From IMG/VR virus record IMGVR_UViG_3300049460_000384, positions 1 through 32,271 of that record: a stretch of DNA of 32,271 bases; one strand, given 5' to 3'. The position numbers were made by a program, and so were the translations under genes. Under the pieces are notes generated by a model that worked only from the letters and a program-made list of their open reading frames with translations, was not told the DNA's origin and did no database searches. Below are positions 7,389-14,324 of the stretch, in pieces. The stretch's first letter is position 1. Every line of letters starts with the position of its first letter. The DNA is from a virus.

Positions 7389-7601
7389 ATGAAAGATTTT
7401 TACATGGAGTCTATTCGGCTGCAGCGCATTGATTTGATTACACGTTCGTTGGTCAACGATCTCTACAATGATGACGACAAAGAAATTGCCATGGTTTGGG
7501 TAGCTGAGATGTTCACTGGGATTGTGGATGAGATTCGAGACCAGAAGAACGGTGTAAGAAAGAAGGTAGGAGAGGGCTGGAATTCAGATGTTAAACCGTA
7601 A
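7389..7601 (+). CDS. Small SOS-regulated protein (tum-operon position)
   Basis: 70-aa protein, MKDFYMESIRLQRI..., mostly helical with acidic and basic patches; no domain recognised. ATG 7389 was chosen because GGAGGGAG at 7380-7387 is a strong ribosome site; an in-frame start at 7371 would lie closer to the LexA box and has no such site. It is the first gene behind the LexA operator and thus should be induced by DNA damage. By synteny with phage 186 it belongs to the unit that encodes the CI antirepressor Tum, but it does not resemble Tum or DinI-like proteins in any way I can see. Confidence 0.7.
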   Translation: MKDFYMESIRLQRIDLITRSLVNDLYNDDDKEIAMVWVAEMFTGIVDEIRDQKNGVRKKVGEGWNSDVKP

Positions 7602-7628
7602 AAGCAGCTTTGAAAAAGATGGTGACGT

Positions 7629-7886
7629 ATGGCCAAGCGCGACGACAATTATCAGATAATCTATCGCGGTGACTCACTCACACAATACGTTCCTGGCGGA
7701 TGGGTTTTCTTCCAACGCCCAAAGAAGAACGGGGGAGGTTACTGGTTAGGTAAGACTATTGATGGCGCTTTCATGTTTGAGTTACCAGAGCCTGTTTCAC
7801 TTTCACGAGGTCTTTTATATCTGCAACAGCTATCTTCAGACGTGACGGAAAATCTGCCAGCTGACGATGACTTTTCCTTGTTATAG
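7629..7886 (+). CDS. Second small gene behind the LexA box
   Basis: 85-aa protein, MAKRDDNYQIIYRGDSLTQYVPGGWVFFQRPKKNGGGYWLG..., with an aromatic and glycine-rich N-terminal half suggesting a small beta fold and an acidic tail. Function unknown. It lies 27 bases after the previous gene in the same direction and before a strong terminator, so both form a short SOS-controlled operon. It, the preceding gene, or both could supply the antirepressor activity that induction of a 186-type CI needs. The ribosome site is weak (GGTG). Confidence 0.65.
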   Translation: MAKRDDNYQIIYRGDSLTQYVPGGWVFFQRPKKNGGGYWLGKTIDGAFMFELPEPVSLSRGLLYLQQLSSDVTENLPADDDFSLL

Positions 7887-7897
7887 CTTATGCTTGG

Positions 7898-8001
7898 GCA
7901 GTGCATGCCTACGCTGCATGAGATCGCATGATCCCGCGAGGATCGTTTTACCTGAAGCCCGCCAGTAACGGCGGGCTTTTGCGTAGGTCATGCAGTGCAT
8001 G
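7898..8001. repeat. Repeats in the packaging region left of cos
   Basis: GCAGTGCATG occurs twice in direct orientation (7898-7907 and 7992-8001). In addition GCATGCCTACGC (7903-7914) is mirrored by GCGTAGGTCATGC (7981-7993), an inverted repeat with one extra base that encloses the terminator. Repeated short motifs beside cos could be terminase recognition sites. That role is inferred from position only. Confidence 0.45.
7957..7980 (+). terminator. Rho-independent terminator of the early/SOS region
   Basis: GCCCGCC (7957-7963), loop AGTAAC, GGCGGGC (7970-7976) and TTTT (7977-7980) form a classical intrinsic terminator. It would end transcripts from gene A and from the SOS unit before the cos region. 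Confidence 0.88.
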
Positions 8002-8024
8002 AAAACCACTTCATAAAGCGGGCA

Positions 8025-8043
8025 GGCGTGGCGGGGGTACGAG
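8025..8043. other. cos site core (cohesive ends)
   Basis: GGCGTGGCGGGGGTACGAG matches the first twelve bases of the 19-base cohesive end I remember for phage 186 (GGCGTGGCGGGG...) and closely that of P2 (GGCGAGGCGGGG...). It lies between the end of the early region and gene Q, which is where cos is found in these phages. The terminase (gpP/gpM) would cut here, leaving 19-base 5' overhangs. The last seven bases differ from P2/186, so this phage may not share sticky ends with them. The exact nick positions are taken by analogy. Confidence 0.75.
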
Positions 8044-8096
8044 CGCGCGCGTTATGGTATAGTTATAGAGTAACAGTACTTATAGCTGAGTTGGTG

Positions 8097-8711
8097 ATGG
8101 ACTGGAAAATGAAAAAAAGCAAACTCAAAGATAATGCAATCAGAATCATTTATACGATAGTATTTTTCGTTGTAATGGTATTGGCTTGGTTTTTTCGCGA
8201 TTACTTCTTATATGAGACACGTCGTTTTAATCTAATAAGTTACATTGGCACTGTTGTTACAATGCTGGGTATTATCATTACTTTTTCAGAAGTGATACAC
8301 AGTGTTATGATAAGCAGAAGTCTTCAGAAACAAGCTCAAGATATACTCGGTGGTTTCAAAGTTAAAGAGTTTGACGTGTTGATAAACGAGCTTATTACAG
8401 GGTTGGAATATATTATTTCTGATATTGATAATAAACAGTTTACAATTGCATTAAGGCAAATTTATTCTTTCAATAGAACCTTTAAGCGTATAAACACGAG
8501 TTATCATGATTTTTATGGTGAGAATGAACTCAATATACATGATAAAATTAATAAAATAGAGGTGGATATATCAGCTTTAAAATATGCTGGACCCTCTATT
8601 ACAATACCCAATAAAACATGGATCGATTTAAATAATGATATTATGGAAGTTAAAAGTTTCTTTGTTAAAAAGCAATCAAGTTTAGGAGATTCAAAAAATG
8701 CTGCCATCTAA
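8097..8711 (+). CDS. AT-rich cargo: two-helix membrane protein of unknown function
   Basis: 204-aa protein with two N-terminal transmembrane helices (about residues 15-33 and 46-63), basic residues before the first, and a cytoplasmic domain of about 140 residues rich in Lys, Asn and Ile. No known family is recognised. The frame is open upstream to 7995, but that extension crosses the cos core, so ATG 8097 (or ATG 8109) is preferred. Its low GC content contrasts with the phage backbone. It sits in the A-Q interval, where P2 carries its exclusion genes tin and old, and is coupled to the next gene by a 14-base overlap. A role in phage exclusion is inferred from that location. Confidence 0.78.
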   Translation: MDWKMKKSKLKDNAIRIIYTIVFFVVMVLAWFFRDYFLYETRRFNLISYIGTVVTMLGIIITFSEVIHSVMISRSLQKQAQDILGGFKVKEFDVLINELITGLEYIISDIDNKQFTIALRQIYSFNRTFKRINTSYHDFYGENELNIHDKINKIEVDISALKYAGPSITIPNKTWIDLNNDIMEVKSFFVKKQSSLGDSKNAAI

Positions 8712-9000
8712 CATTTACGGTATGGTTGTTAAACTTGTTGAGATGACCCGACTTGGAAGTGTCTCATGGGTGTTTGATTACTATAATGACAAGGCCTCTG
8801 CATCTTTAGAGCATTTTTCTGTTGATGTCATTTCAGCATTCGACAGTGATTCTGGCTTGTCATATTTTCATGTGGATTATTTTGAAAAAGCCACAAGGCA
8901 ACACCATAGATTTTCAACTAATAATTTAGAATCTCAATATGACGCCGTTAAGGTATTATATGATGAAGCACAAGCATCTAATTTAAATATAAAATTTTAA
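8698..9000 (+). CDS. AT-rich cargo: small partner of the membrane protein
   Basis: 100-aa soluble protein of unknown function (MLPSNIYGMVVKLVEMTRLGSVSW...). Aromatic-rich strands such as SGLSYFHVDYFEK and a helical end (ESQYDAVKVLYDEAQ) suggest a small alpha/beta fold. It starts inside the membrane-protein gene with a strong AGGAG (8684-8688) ribosome site, so the two are made together. A hairpin at 9008-9026 follows its stop. Stoichiometry, and whether it is an effector, sensor or antitoxin, cannot be read from the sequence. Confidence 0.75.
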   Translation: MLPSNIYGMVVKLVEMTRLGSVSWVFDYYNDKASASLEHFSVDVISAFDSDSGLSYFHVDYFEKATRQHHRFSTNNLESQYDAVKVLYDEAQASNLNIKF

Positions 9001-9007
9001 TTTCATT

Positions 9008-9026
9008 GGGGTGAATATTTCGCCCC
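9008..9026 (+). terminator. Hairpin after the two-gene cargo unit
   Basis: GGGGTGAA (9008-9015) and TTCGCCCC (9019-9026) pair over eight positions with a 3-base loop. No T-run follows on the plus strand, so it is either a weak terminator or an mRNA-stabilising end. Confidence 0.45.
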
Positions 9027-9587
9027 ATACTACAATTTCAATAATTATAAGCCTTCTTTATTTAACATCATGCCCATTTAGTTCATAGGGCTGTTTTCTA
9101 ATTTTATTTCATTGTGAGTTGATATTATTATTTATTATGCGTGCATGTAAAGTATATATTATACGGCAGTGTGCGCTGTAAGATTTTTTTAAATTCCATT
9201 GGCTTCAATGATTTATAATTGGTCAAAAATTAAGTGTGAAATTTTAATTTTTTTCTTGTGGTTATTTTGTAAAAATAAGTGTCGTTGTGACTTCACTTTT
9301 ATCGTGCTATATCGATTTTTACAAGATGAGAATATATTATTCTAAGTTAAATATTTTGGTTAGCAATGTACGTGTTTATTTTAATTAATTTCAGTTACGC
9401 AATAAGTTTTTCATTTACACGACAAATATCATGCCCATGATTATTATATCATGTGAAATAATAACATTGTGTTATATATAAACTGTGAATCAAATTTTTA
9501 GTGATGTTTAGGTATGCAGCGAAATATGCTTTACTTTTTAAGTATCCAGTGTTAATTAAGACTAATCCTAATGATTGTTAAAGGTGT
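9027..9587. other. AT-rich intergenic stretch without a recognisable gene
   Basis: About 560 bases between the small cargo gene and the DUF262 gene carry no convincing reading frame. The sequence is very AT-rich. It contains an 11-base direct repeat ATCATGCCCAT (9067-9077 and 9428-9438) and a weak dyad around 9440-9465 (TTATTAT...ATAATAA). The promoter of the DUF262 gene must lie in its right part, but many AT-rich hexamers make an assignment arbitrary. A small RNA cannot be excluded. Confidence 0.6.
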
Positions 9588-11330
9588 ATGATGGAACTGC
9601 ATGCTTATACTCGAACTATTTCTGAATTGTTATCTGTAAATAGAAAATATGTTGTCCCAAGATTTCAGCGTGAATATTCTTGGATGAAAGAACAGATCAA
9701 TGAGCTTTGGTTTGATGTGATTTCAAATATAAAGAAAGATAACAACTCACAACTTATCAATAATGAGTATTTTATAGGTTCCTTAGTATTGGTGGGAGAT
9801 GAAACCGGTAAGGAGATGCAAATAGTTGATGGTCAACAGAGATTAACTACTATAACTATTTTTCTTTCAGTGCTGTGTGAATGTTTTGTAGGTATTAAAA
9901 AAAATCAACTAGCGGATGCTCTTTTCGAAAATTATATTGAAGGGAAAGATGATGATGGCAGGAAGTTTTTTAAACTGATCAATGAAACGCCTAAGCCATT
10001 TTTCCAAAGAAATATTCAGCATATTCAGAAAAAGAATGACCAGCCAGAGACTCAAGAAGAAAGAAATCTTTTGTCCGCTTATAAAGAAATTACTTTTCTA
10101 GCTTCTAAGGAAAAACTTTGCAGGCATTTTGATGTGGCTAACCCATCAGATGAAGAATATGAAGTTATTCTAAAGGCTGTAAGAGATCAAGTATTAAGGT
10201 ATCTAAAAATAATCTTTATTACTGTTAATGAAGAAGATGAGGCTTATACAATTTTTGAGACCTTAAATGCCCGCGGTATGAATTTAAGTTTTGTTGATTT
10301 AATAAAGAATAAACTATTTAAAGCGTTAAATGATGATCATCCAAGTGATGAGGCTAAAGATAACTGGCGGAAGATAAGGTCTATATTGACCCAGCGATCT
10401 GGGGCGGGGACAATTGAAAACTTCATCAGGCATTGGTGGGTTTCTAAATATGCATACGTAAGTAACGAGAACCTTTATAAGTCTTTTATTGGTAAATGGA
10501 GGAAAGGCGAGATTGATCCTGTTAAGTTCATTCGTGAACTCAAGGATGATGCGCATCTTTATGCAATGCTATCTTCTCCTTTAGAAAGTGACTTCCCCCA
10601 GATGGAAGATAAACCAATTTTTAACGCGCTGAATTCAATCAAATTATTTGGCATTACACAGTGCAGACCGTTCTTTTTATCCTTGCTTCGTGCTAAGAGT
10701 AACGGTACTGTTCGGCATCGCGATATTATTAATGCTGTTAAAGTTATCGAAAACTTTCATTTCATGTTTAACGCAGTTTGTTCATTGAGGCCATCAGGGA
10801 TTGAAGGTGCATACTCAAAAGCAGCTAGGTCAATAAATCAATTAACATCAACCAAGGTTTCAAATGGTGTTGTTATTCAGCAGTTGTGCGCATTATTAAG
10901 TAACAGAAAGCCAGACATCTCAGTATTTACAGAGAACTTTAGGGATGTGGTATTTACTGACGAGCAGTCTAAACAAAAGAAACTTATTCAATATATGATC
11001 AGCCAATTTGAGATGGTCCGACATTCTGGTAAGGAATATAAGCCTGACTCCATCACTTTAGAGCATATTAAGCCTCAAAGTGATGGTGGTGAAAAAGAGA
11101 TTGGAATGATTGGGAATCTCTTGCCATTATCAAAGGTACTCAACGAAGAAGCAGGTAATTCATGCCTTGATGATAAAATTCCTATTTATACTAAATCGGA
11201 GTTTAAAATGGTTGAGGAATTTATAGCTGAGTATTATGGTTATTATAATGGTGTATGGGATTTGGAGTCCATTGTGGAAAGAACAGATAGATTAGCCGGC
11301 GAGGCCTATTTAACAGTTTGGTCTCATTAA
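9588..11330 (+). CDS. GmrSD-like DUF262/DUF1524 restriction protein
   Basis: 580-aa single-chain protein. The N-terminal DUF262 domain shows VPRFQREYSW (residues 23-32) and the hallmark IVDGQQR (79-85), a ParB/Srx-like nucleotide-hydrolysing fold. The C-terminus carries the DUF1524 His-Me (HNH-like) nuclease signature LEHIKPQ (E492-H493) followed by IGNLLPLSKVLNEEAG near residue 510. This is the domain order of GmrSD type IV restriction enzymes, which attack modified phage DNA; related DUF262 proteins include other phage-defence nucleases. AAGG at 9581-9584 precedes ATG 9588. It is AT-rich, has its own terminator and lies in the A-Q accessory hotspot, so it is probably lysogen-expressed cargo that defends the host. 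Its target is unknown. Confidence 0.9.
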   Translation: MMELHAYTRTISELLSVNRKYVVPRFQREYSWMKEQINELWFDVISNIKKDNNSQLINNEYFIGSLVLVGDETGKEMQIVDGQQRLTTITIFLSVLCECFVGIKKNQLADALFENYIEGKDDDGRKFFKLINETPKPFFQRNIQHIQKKNDQPETQEERNLLSAYKEITFLASKEKLCRHFDVANPSDEEYEVILKAVRDQVLRYLKIIFITVNEEDEAYTIFETLNARGMNLSFVDLIKNKLFKALNDDHPSDEAKDNWRKIRSILTQRSGAGTIENFIRHWWVSKYAYVSNENLYKSFIGKWRKGEIDPVKFIRELKDDAHLYAMLSSPLESDFPQMEDKPIFNALNSIKLFGITQCRPFFLSLLRAKSNGTVRHRDIINAVKVIENFHFMFNAVCSLRPSGIEGAYSKAARSINQLTSTKVSNGVVIQQLCALLSNRKPDISVFTENFRDVVFTDEQSKQKKLIQYMISQFEMVRHSGKEYKPDSITLEHIKPQSDGGEKEIGMIGNLLPLSKVLNEEAGNSCLDDKIPIYTKSEFKMVEEFIAEYYGYYNGVWDLESIVERTDRLAGEAYLTVWSH

Positions 11331-11333
11331 ATG

Positions 11334-11360
11334 AAGCGCCTGTCTAAGGATGGGCGCTTT
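11334..11360. terminator. Bidirectional terminator between DUF262 gene and Q
   Basis: AAGCGCC (11334-11340) pairs with GGCGCTT (11353-11359) around a 12-base loop, followed by TTT. It lies between the two convergent stop codons (11330 and 11371) and would insulate the cargo from the Q-P late transcript. Confidence 0.7.
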
Positions 11361-11370
11361 AAAGTTAATT

Positions 11371-12414
11371 TTAGGTCTGTAATGTATACGGTGTGAACTT
11401 TATGATTTCATCATTCATCCAATTATTTAATTCTATAATTCTCTTTTGAAGGGCTGTTAATTCGTTCCTTACAAATACGTTGCTAGCTTTTTCAATATCC
11501 CCAAACCCACCAACATTGCTTGGCATTATCCCCATCATCTGTGGCGGAACTCGGTGCGCTGCCATCATGTCATCCCGACTCACATTCTTAATACTGAGAA
11601 ATTCATCCTTAGCAGCCACCTCTGACAGCGGAATGATCTGAATGCCGTCTTTCTTGCCGTTCGGCGAATACATAAATAGATTGCGGAAGTTGCCCGGTCC
11701 CTTCGCTCCTTTCATCGCGGCGCGGATGTTGTTCACGTCCTCCTGACTCTGCGCCGGGTCAGTCATGTACATGATAAAGCCCGCGTGGCTTCCGTTCATG
11801 TAGTACTTGCGGCGGAACAGCGTGGCCGACTCATTCAGCAGCGTGGAAGGAATGGCTGACAGGTACTCCGGCAGACCGTAAACCTCCTGATTCAGATCCG
11901 GTTCCATCAGGTGAAAAATGCTGCCTTTGGTGAATTCATACGGCTGCGATGTCAGGCCATACTGCACAAACCAGTAGGTGTCTAAATCGGTGCCGCGCCG
12001 GGTAAATTTCGCCAGTGCCGGCTCAAGCGACAGCACGCCACCAAGGCGATTAGTGCGCCTCTCCAGATATGCATTACCAAACACCAGATAGTCCTGAACG
12101 AAGCGGCTGAACGCCTGCTGGCTCAGAAGCGGGTGAGGGATAAACGTGCTGGTCAGGATGTTGCGCTTAACGGCAATCGGCGAACTGTGATGCACGGCTG
12201 CGCGGAACGTGCGCGCCAGCCCGTCAAAACTCACCGGCGGCTCATACCACTTATCCATCACCACGCATTCGACGTAATCCAGTAGTTCCCGCCGGTCCAG
12301 CACCGGCACCGGATCGCCAAAGGTGAACGCCTCCGCGTGCGGCTGTTGCGGCGCGCTGGACTGAACGGTTCGGGTAATGGCCTGCTGGCCGCTGCGGTTC
12401 CTGCGTTTGCTCAT
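11371..12414 (-). CDS. Q: Portal protein gpQ
   Basis: 347-aa portal vertex protein of the phage PBSX/P2 portal family; P2 gpQ is 344 aa. Twelve copies would form the DNA entry channel of the capsid and bind terminase. Typical segments are VLTSTFIPHPLLSQQAFSRFVQDYLVFGNAYLER and LPEYLSAIPSTLLNESATLFRRKYYMNGSHAGFI. It is transcribed leftward behind P; its ATG follows the P stop with no gap (TAAATG), so translation is probably coupled. The last 15 codons are more AT-rich than the rest, next to the cargo junction. Confidence 0.96.
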   Translation of the reverse strand: MSKRRNRSGQQAITRTVQSSAPQQPHAEAFTFGDPVPVLDRRELLDYVECVVMDKWYEPPVSFDGLARTFRAAVHHSSPIAVKRNILTSTFIPHPLLSQQAFSRFVQDYLVFGNAYLERRTNRLGGVLSLEPALAKFTRRGTDLDTYWFVQYGLTSQPYEFTKGSIFHLMEPDLNQEVYGLPEYLSAIPSTLLNESATLFRRKYYMNGSHAGFIMYMTDPAQSQEDVNNIRAAMKGAKGPGNFRNLFMYSPNGKKDGIQIIPLSEVAAKDEFLSIKNVSRDDMMAAHRVPPQMMGIMPSNVGGFGDIEKASNVFVRNELTALQKRIIELNNWMNDEIIKFTPYTLQT

Positions 12415-14181
12415 TTAAAAAATCTCCACGATGTTGCTGGTGTGTGCGGCTTCACCCTGAAGCGGCTCATTGGAAAGGGCGTGCATGGTTGCCCAGGCTA
12501 AATCGGCGTGGCTGGCTTCTTCGCTGCGGCTGGCTTCATAGGTCGGACGGTTGCCGCTGGCGGTAGTGGCCCGGCGTATAGCCATGAATGACTGCGCGAT
12601 GTCGGTGTGGCCAGCATCAAACTCCAGACGGCGGTGGCTGATGATGTCGTATGCCTTAAGCACCAGGGCGTTTTTCACGTTCGGGTTATAGACAAACTCT
12701 TTTACCGCCGGGAAGAACATCTTCACGTTCTCATAGACGCCATGCCCCACGCCGGTGGAATCAATGCCGATATAGGTCACGTTGTACTGGCGGGTAAGCT
12801 CTTTGATGGCATCGGCCTGCGCGCGGAAGTCCATGCCGCGCCACTGGTGGCGCTCCAGAATGCGGAACTTGCCGCCCGGAACGGTAGGGGGCGCAATCAC
12901 CACGCATCCGGCGCTGTCGCCGTGCTGCGTGCCTTTGGCCGGGTCGTATCCGATCCAGACTTCACGCCAGCCGAACGGACGCAGCGCCAGCGCCTCAAAG
13001 TCCTGCCAGACTTCCCAGCTGTCAACCATGCACGCCTGCAGATCGGCCAGCGGGAACACGGACGCGAGGTCGTCGATAAACTCACACATCAGCAGGTTCT
13101 GATATTCCGGCGGGCTGTACTCGAGGCGCAGCTGATCGATATCAAACAGGTTACAACCCCCGCGCACCGCATCCTCAACGGTAACAATCTGGCGGAACTG
13201 GCCGTCATCGCAGAACTTTCCCGGAGACAGGAAGCCGTGCGTCAGGTCGATGTCCACGCGATCTGTTTTGGCGCGGCCCCGGTTGAACAGGGCGCCGGAC
13301 CAGAACGGGTAAGCGCTGTGCGTCAGGCTGGATGGGGTGGAAAAATACGTCTGCCGCCACTTTTTGTGCAGCGCCATACCAGATGCCACCTTGCGCAGCT
13401 CCTGGAATCTCGGGATCCAGAAGTATTCATCCAGATAGAGGTTTCCGTGATAGCTCTGCGCGGTACGGGCGTTGGTGCCAAGGAAGTACAGGCACGCGCC
13501 GTTACTGAGCGTCATCGGGTCGCCCTTCAGATCCACGTCCACCTCACGGGCAAACTCAATGATGTACTGCTTAAAAACGTGCGCCTGCGCCTTACTGGCT
13601 GACAGGAAAATCTGGTTGCGGCCGGTGGTCAGCGCATCAATCAGCGCTTCGCGGGCAAAGTAGAAGGTTGCGCCAATCTGGCGCGACTTCAGGACGTTGC
13701 GGATACGGTGCTTGTTGCCCGCTTCCCACCAGTTGCGCTGATAGCCGAACATCGAGCCGTGGAAAACCTCCTGCAGCTTTTCAATCTGCTCGTCGCTGAA
13801 GACGTTTTTCTCAGGAGGCTTACGCGGGCCGCTGTTGCGGTTGGCCACCTTCGGGTTCAGATCCGACTCATTCCCGCCGTTGCTGAACTTATCGATGCGG
13901 GCGTGGCGCTCGGACTGGCGCGCCAGCAGGTCAATCTCCTTGAAATCTTTCCCTTCTTTCTGCTCCTTCATAATCAGCTGGCAGTAACGCGCGGCGGTGG
14001 TCAACTGCATCTGATCAAGCGGGCCATAGTCGCCCCATTTGTCGCGCTTCTTCCAGCTGTGAACGGTTGCGGGTTTCTCTCCCAGCATTTCAGCAATGCG
14101 GGCGATGCGGTATCCCTGAAAGTACAGGATAAGAGCCTGTCTGCGGGGATCGAGGTCTGCGGGCGTCAGTGTTGTATTCAT
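12415..14181 (-). CDS. P: Terminase large subunit gpP
   Basis: 588-aa packaging motor and nuclease; P2 gpP is 590 aa. An N-terminal HTH (IARIAEMLGEKPATVHSWKKRDKW), an ATPase with Walker-A-like SRQIGATF and Walker-B-like LYLDEYFW, and a C-terminal RNase-H-like nuclease with D residues in GYDPAKGTQHGDSAG and YIGIDSTG are visible. It acts with gpM on cos. The start is ATG 14181 (MNTTLTPADLDPRRQAL), which matches the P2 N-terminus and leaves room for the divergent promoters. The frame is also open to ATG 14286, where a GAGG ribosome site exists, but that would run through the Ogr site. Confidence 0.96.
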   Translation of the reverse strand: MNTTLTPADLDPRRQALILYFQGYRIARIAEMLGEKPATVHSWKKRDKWGDYGPLDQMQLTTAARYCQLIMKEQKEGKDFKEIDLLARQSERHARIDKFSNGGNESDLNPKVANRNSGPRKPPEKNVFSDEQIEKLQEVFHGSMFGYQRNWWEAGNKHRIRNVLKSRQIGATFYFAREALIDALTTGRNQIFLSASKAQAHVFKQYIIEFAREVDVDLKGDPMTLSNGACLYFLGTNARTAQSYHGNLYLDEYFWIPRFQELRKVASGMALHKKWRQTYFSTPSSLTHSAYPFWSGALFNRGRAKTDRVDIDLTHGFLSPGKFCDDGQFRQIVTVEDAVRGGCNLFDIDQLRLEYSPPEYQNLLMCEFIDDLASVFPLADLQACMVDSWEVWQDFEALALRPFGWREVWIGYDPAKGTQHGDSAGCVVIAPPTVPGGKFRILERHQWRGMDFRAQADAIKELTRQYNVTYIGIDSTGVGHGVYENVKMFFPAVKEFVYNPNVKNALVLKAYDIISHRRLEFDAGHTDIAQSFMAIRRATTASGNRPTYEASRSEEASHADLAWATMHALSNEPLQGEAAHTSNIVEIF

Positions 14182-14226
14182 TGCCCCAAAATACGGCCCC
14201 GACGCCGCCTTTTCTGCCGCATCTGA

Positions 14227-14246
14227 TTGTGTGGTTCCCCCCACAA
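14227..14246. promoter_or_regulatory. Ogr-type activator site of the divergent O and P late promoters
   Basis: TTGT (14227-14230), N12 and ACAA (14243-14246) form a dyad with the TGT-N12-ACA core recognised by P2 Ogr and P4 Delta; flanking bases extend it to ATTGTG/CACAAT. The O start lies 79 bases to the right and the P start 46 bases to the left. A -10-like CATAAG at 14284-14289 gives an O transcript start about 60 bases from the centre. One site may serve both promoters. Confidence 0.72.
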
Positions 14247-14324
14247 TGCCAGCCCGTTGTTTCAGACCCCCCATCACCGCAAACATAAGGCCTCACAGAG
14301 TTATTTCTCAACGGAGCCTGGCTC

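Noticed and set aside
7069-7392. A 107-aa plus-strand frame running from the end of A across the LexA box
   Set aside because: It overlaps the conserved end of A in another frame, has no ribosome site and would read through the promoter of the SOS operon.
7995-8096. N-terminal extension of the two-helix membrane protein to ATG 7995
   Set aside because: The extension would be translated across the cos core and lacks a ribosome site; the hydrophobic topology is complete from ATG 8097 or 8109.
9440-9465. AT-rich inverted repeat TTATTAT...ATAATAA as a terminator or operator
   Set aside because: In so AT-rich a stretch such dyads are expected by chance, and no T-run or gene end is nearby.
12607-13602. 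A 331-aa open frame on the plus strand opposite P
   Set aside because: It is antisense to the terminase gene, whose motifs are unmistakable. Long open antisense frames are common in this phase of GC-rich genes, and the translated product has no recognisable pattern.
14182-14286. Start of P at ATG 14286, which has a GAGG site
   Set aside because: It would leave only 38 bases to O and run through the Ogr dyad and both late promoters; the P2 N-terminus aligns with ATG 14181.
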